Assembly: GCA_947177825.1 (NCBI GenBank)
Contig: CAMWWA010000082.1
Location: forward strand, 1-5,948
Reading direction: 5' to 3'
DNA from: an uncultured Clostridia bacterium
GTDB lineage: Bacteria > Bacillota > Clostridia > Christensenellales > Borkfalkiaceae
Length of the DNA stretch: 5,948 nucleotides
The translations under genes and the position numbers were made by a program. Shown in pieces: positions 5,425 through 5,948 of this stretch. The notes under the pieces are model-generated. The model had not been told where the DNA came from, made no database searches, and saw only the letters and a program-made list of their open reading frames with translations. The number at the start of each line of letters is the position of its first letter. Positions within the stretch are counted from its first letter, which is position 1.

Positions 5425-5948
5425 ATGCATAAAAGAAAATATTCAAAACACAATCACGGCGGATATTCCGCGCGCGAACGGGCGGATGCTTTTCAGGCGC
5501 GCGTTAAGGGCAACCCGCAGGGTTACGCCTTTTTGATTCCCGACGGCAAGGCGGAGCGCGAAAACGATTACTTCGTGCCCCGAAAGCGGCTGAGCGGCGC
5601 ACTTGACGGCGACCGCGTTATTGCCGTACCGTTGAAGGGCACGAGGGACGAGGCGACCGTTATAAAAATTATTGAGCGCGGACGGCAGTTTATAGTGGGC
5701 AGGCTGGAAACGGACAGGCGCGCAGGCTACGTCATTCCCGACGACCGCGCGTTTGACGCCGACGTCTATATCCCCCTCGACCTTTTAAACGGAGCGCGCG
5801 ACGGCGACAAGGTGGTTGCCGAAATTTTGAGCTACCCCAAGGACAGGGCGCCGGGCGGAAAAATTGTTGAAGTGCTGGGCGAGGACGGCGACTTTCATAC
5901 CGAGGAAGAGGCGATTATACGCAGCTATAACCTGCGCACGGAATTCCC
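5425..5948 (+). CDS. rnr: Ribonuclease R, N-terminal part (3' end missing)
   Basis: An open frame from the ATG at 5425 gives 174 codons and runs off the right edge. RNase R is a processive 3'-to-5' exoribonuclease that degrades structured RNA and works with SmpB/tmRNA. The visible part holds two cold-shock/OB domains. CSD1 is about 27-85 (GNPQGYAFLIPDG, DYFVPRKRLSGALDGDRVIAV). CSD2 is about 88-152 (FIVGRLETDRRAGYVIPDD, DVYIPLDLLNGARDGDKVVAEI, then GGKIVEVLGEDG). The ending IIRSYNLRTEF matches the stretch before the catalytic RNB domain, which is off-window. Only about 27 basic residues precede CSD1, so the winged-helix domain present at the N terminus of Bacillus subtilis RNase R is absent. 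No Shine-Dalgarno is visible before the ATG, but no other in-frame start exists before CSD1. The secG-rnr order is classic for Firmicutes. Confidence 0.92.
   Translation, partial: MHKRKYSKHNHGGYSARERADAFQARVKGNPQGYAFLIPDGKAERENDYFVPRKRLSGALDGDRVIAVPLKGTRDEATVIKIIERGRQFIVGRLETDRRAGYVIPDDRAFDADVYIPLDLLNGARDGDKVVAEILSYPKDRAPGGKIVEVLGEDGDFHTEEEAIIRSYNLRTEF

Overview
The window looks like chromosomal DNA from an uncultured gut-type member of the Clostridia (Bacillota). Supporting signs are strong Shine-Dalgarno sites on some genes, consensus sigma-A promoters with 17-base spacers, a secG-rnr gene pair, and a DUF6273-type exported protein of a kind common in gut Firmicutes. The assignment is an inference from gene content only.

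Layout. Positions 1-2093 (minus strand) hold the first 697 codons of a large secreted protein whose 3' end lies beyond the left edge. It has a signal peptide, a DUF6273-like domain and at least two Ig-like/MBG-like beta repeats. Positions 2094-2456 form a divergent intergenic region. On the minus side are a promoter, a roughly 186-nt structured leader with a strong intrinsic terminator between promoter and ribosome binding site, and a possible 26-residue hydrophobic leader peptide. On the plus side are a near-consensus promoter and two small palindromes in front of gpmI.

The plus strand then carries gpmI (cofactor-independent phosphoglycerate mutase, complete), a ten-helix EamA/DMT-family transporter, secG (Sec translocon subunit, with its own promoter and a following terminator) and the first 174 codons of rnr (RNase R), cut by the right edge. 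In many Firmicutes the order is gpmI-eno-secG-rnr-smpB; here a transporter sits where eno would be expected.

The plus-strand genes are housekeeping: glycolysis, protein export and RNA decay. The most interesting part is the leader of the surface-protein gene. Its stems are mutually exclusive, its first stem begins at the predicted transcription start, and a terminator stands between the only visible promoter and the gene. I could not match it to a known riboswitch or T-box class.
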